64,000 nucleotides of DNA from Sthenelais limicola (Eukaryota; Annelida; Polychaeta; Phyllodocida; Sigalionidae). How positions within the stretch are numbered: the stretch's first letter is position 1; each line of letters begins with the position of its first letter. Positions 62,840 to 64,000 of this stretch are shown one piece after another. Location of the stretch: assembly GCA_942159475.1 (NCBI GenBank), contig OW804099.1, forward strand, positions 9,129,954-9,193,953. The letters run 5' to 3'. The translations under genes were made by a program, and so were the position numbers. A model generated the notes under the pieces. That model searched no databases. It was given only the letters and a program-made list of their open reading frames with translations, and was not told the origin of the DNA.

Positions 62840-64000
62840 AGTACTGAACTAAGTACAAAAAGCTGTTAAATTCTCTTACTAATATCTTAATATTTTGCCA
62901 ACGAAATTTATCTTGCCGGCCAGTGTTAAAGTTTTGTACTTTTAAAACGAAGGGAATCTTGCTTAATACTTGACCTTGCTCTTGCTCAACAGGTATATTT
63001 AGGTCTCATAGACTATAAATAAGGCGCACTTTGAACACACGAAGTTGGGTGTTATATTGAGTTGGAAGATGCCGAGTCAATTAGTATTTTACATTTCTGA
63101 ACTGGGGCGGGACTTTGCCCTGTGATGTTGAAAATAGTTGGCTGTATATTGTGTTGCTAAAATAGAAGATCTACATGCTTGTCTCTACACGAACAGTCAT
63201 GAAGGGGATTATGAAATCGTTGGGGGAGGGGGGAGATTAGATGTGGGAAATTATCAACGACTGGATTATGCTAGAATGGTGTGGATGACCGCGCTATGAC
63301 CCTTGGCTTTCAATAAGCTGGTCTATACTTAAGATTTTTCTTTTTTTTTGGTAATTTTGTGGTCTTCTATTCTTTTTGCAAAGAATGGGACTGCGTTAAG
63401 ATTTGATTTAATATCTTATTAACAGACTTCTATATATAGGGAGTTGCTTGAGCTGGGACTTACAAACTTTGAAGCTTGGTATTTCGATACGTTTGGGAAA
63501 TAATTCAATTAAGGTGAACCTGGGTGTAAACAAGGGGAGGTGTTTGTATGCTGTGTTATGGGTAATTAATTGCTGAAGATTCGGTGTCCGGCCAAACGGT
63601 CATGGCAGGCCAGGACACATTACAATTAGAATTAATAGCCATTAGGCTAGATTGGAGGAACACAGCTCCGGTTGTCAGCAGGCTGGGGACAAGTTAACAC
63701 GGTGACACGTAGTTAAGATAAGATTGAATTGAGGGAATATAAATGCTGCCAGTTACAGGGGAAAGTAATGTGGGAAACGAATATTTTACTGGGAAAATTA
63801 TGGGCGTTATACAGCGGTATATACAAGACAAGGATGCGTTTCAATTTCCCGTTTTGAGCTTTTATTTATAAGAATATAGAAGGTCCAGCTTCATAGCTCG
63901 GGCTCCAGGGCCGGCGGGGCAGTCACGGGCGGGCGTCTCTCGCACGTGCCTCGGCTTCACGCGGCCTGGAAAAGACGGAGAATATTTAAGTACTGGGGGA
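62840..64000. other. Unannotated right end of window
   Basis: No credible ORF, LTR copy or repeat is recognised; a T-run lies near 63343-63351. This is probably the continuing 3' region of element B. Confidence 0.35.

Overview
This window is metazoan nuclear DNA, almost certainly from an invertebrate. It has a tandem C2H2 zinc-finger gene of animal type, a DIRS-like retrotransposon, three Ty3/gypsy-type LTR elements, a CR1/Jockey-like non-LTR element, two tandem-repeat arrays and spliced-type signals. Nothing prokaryotic is present. The species cannot be named from the sequence; a lophotrochozoan or other marine invertebrate is a guess. Nearly all of the coding capacity belongs to mobile elements.

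Layout. 1-3.6 kb: minus-strand DIRS-like element (Gag, then RT/RNase H running off the left edge). 4.3-7.8 kb: satellite of about 64 units of 53/56 bp. 9.35-20.7 kb: complete minus-strand gypsy element C with 410-bp LTRs (one mismatch seen), TAAG target duplication, gag, pol joined by a canonical -1 slippery site, and a third spliced-type ORF encoding a zinc-finger/coiled-coil protein. 21.4-23.7 kb: C2H2 zinc-finger gene of about 22 fingers, split by a 2-bp deletion. 24.5-25.3 kb: 35-bp minisatellite.

28.47-52.69 kb: giant LTR element A, 24,220 bp. Its two 698-bp LTRs appear identical and it is flanked by a GCAC target duplication. It carries intact-looking gag and pol (DTG protease, YMDD RT, RNase H, D-D-35-E integrase), then five short ORFs, then an F-type envelope-like ORF. 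The five ORFs are diverged paralogues of one another. Each ends near a 5' splice site at the corresponding place, in phase 0 in four of the five. A 2.87-kb 5'-truncated LINE sits in the presumed intron after the fourth.

53.5-64 kb: element B, a distant relative of A. Its gag is intact and ends on a TTTTTTC slippery site; its pol is broken by a stop and a frameshift deletion. A different 135-aa accessory ORF follows, and the element runs off the right edge.

The most novel content is the multi-paralogue accessory cassette of element A. I do not recognise the family. Its repeated splice-donor architecture suggests several alternatively spliced accessory proteins made from one errantivirus-like provirus. 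All function statements for that cassette are inference.
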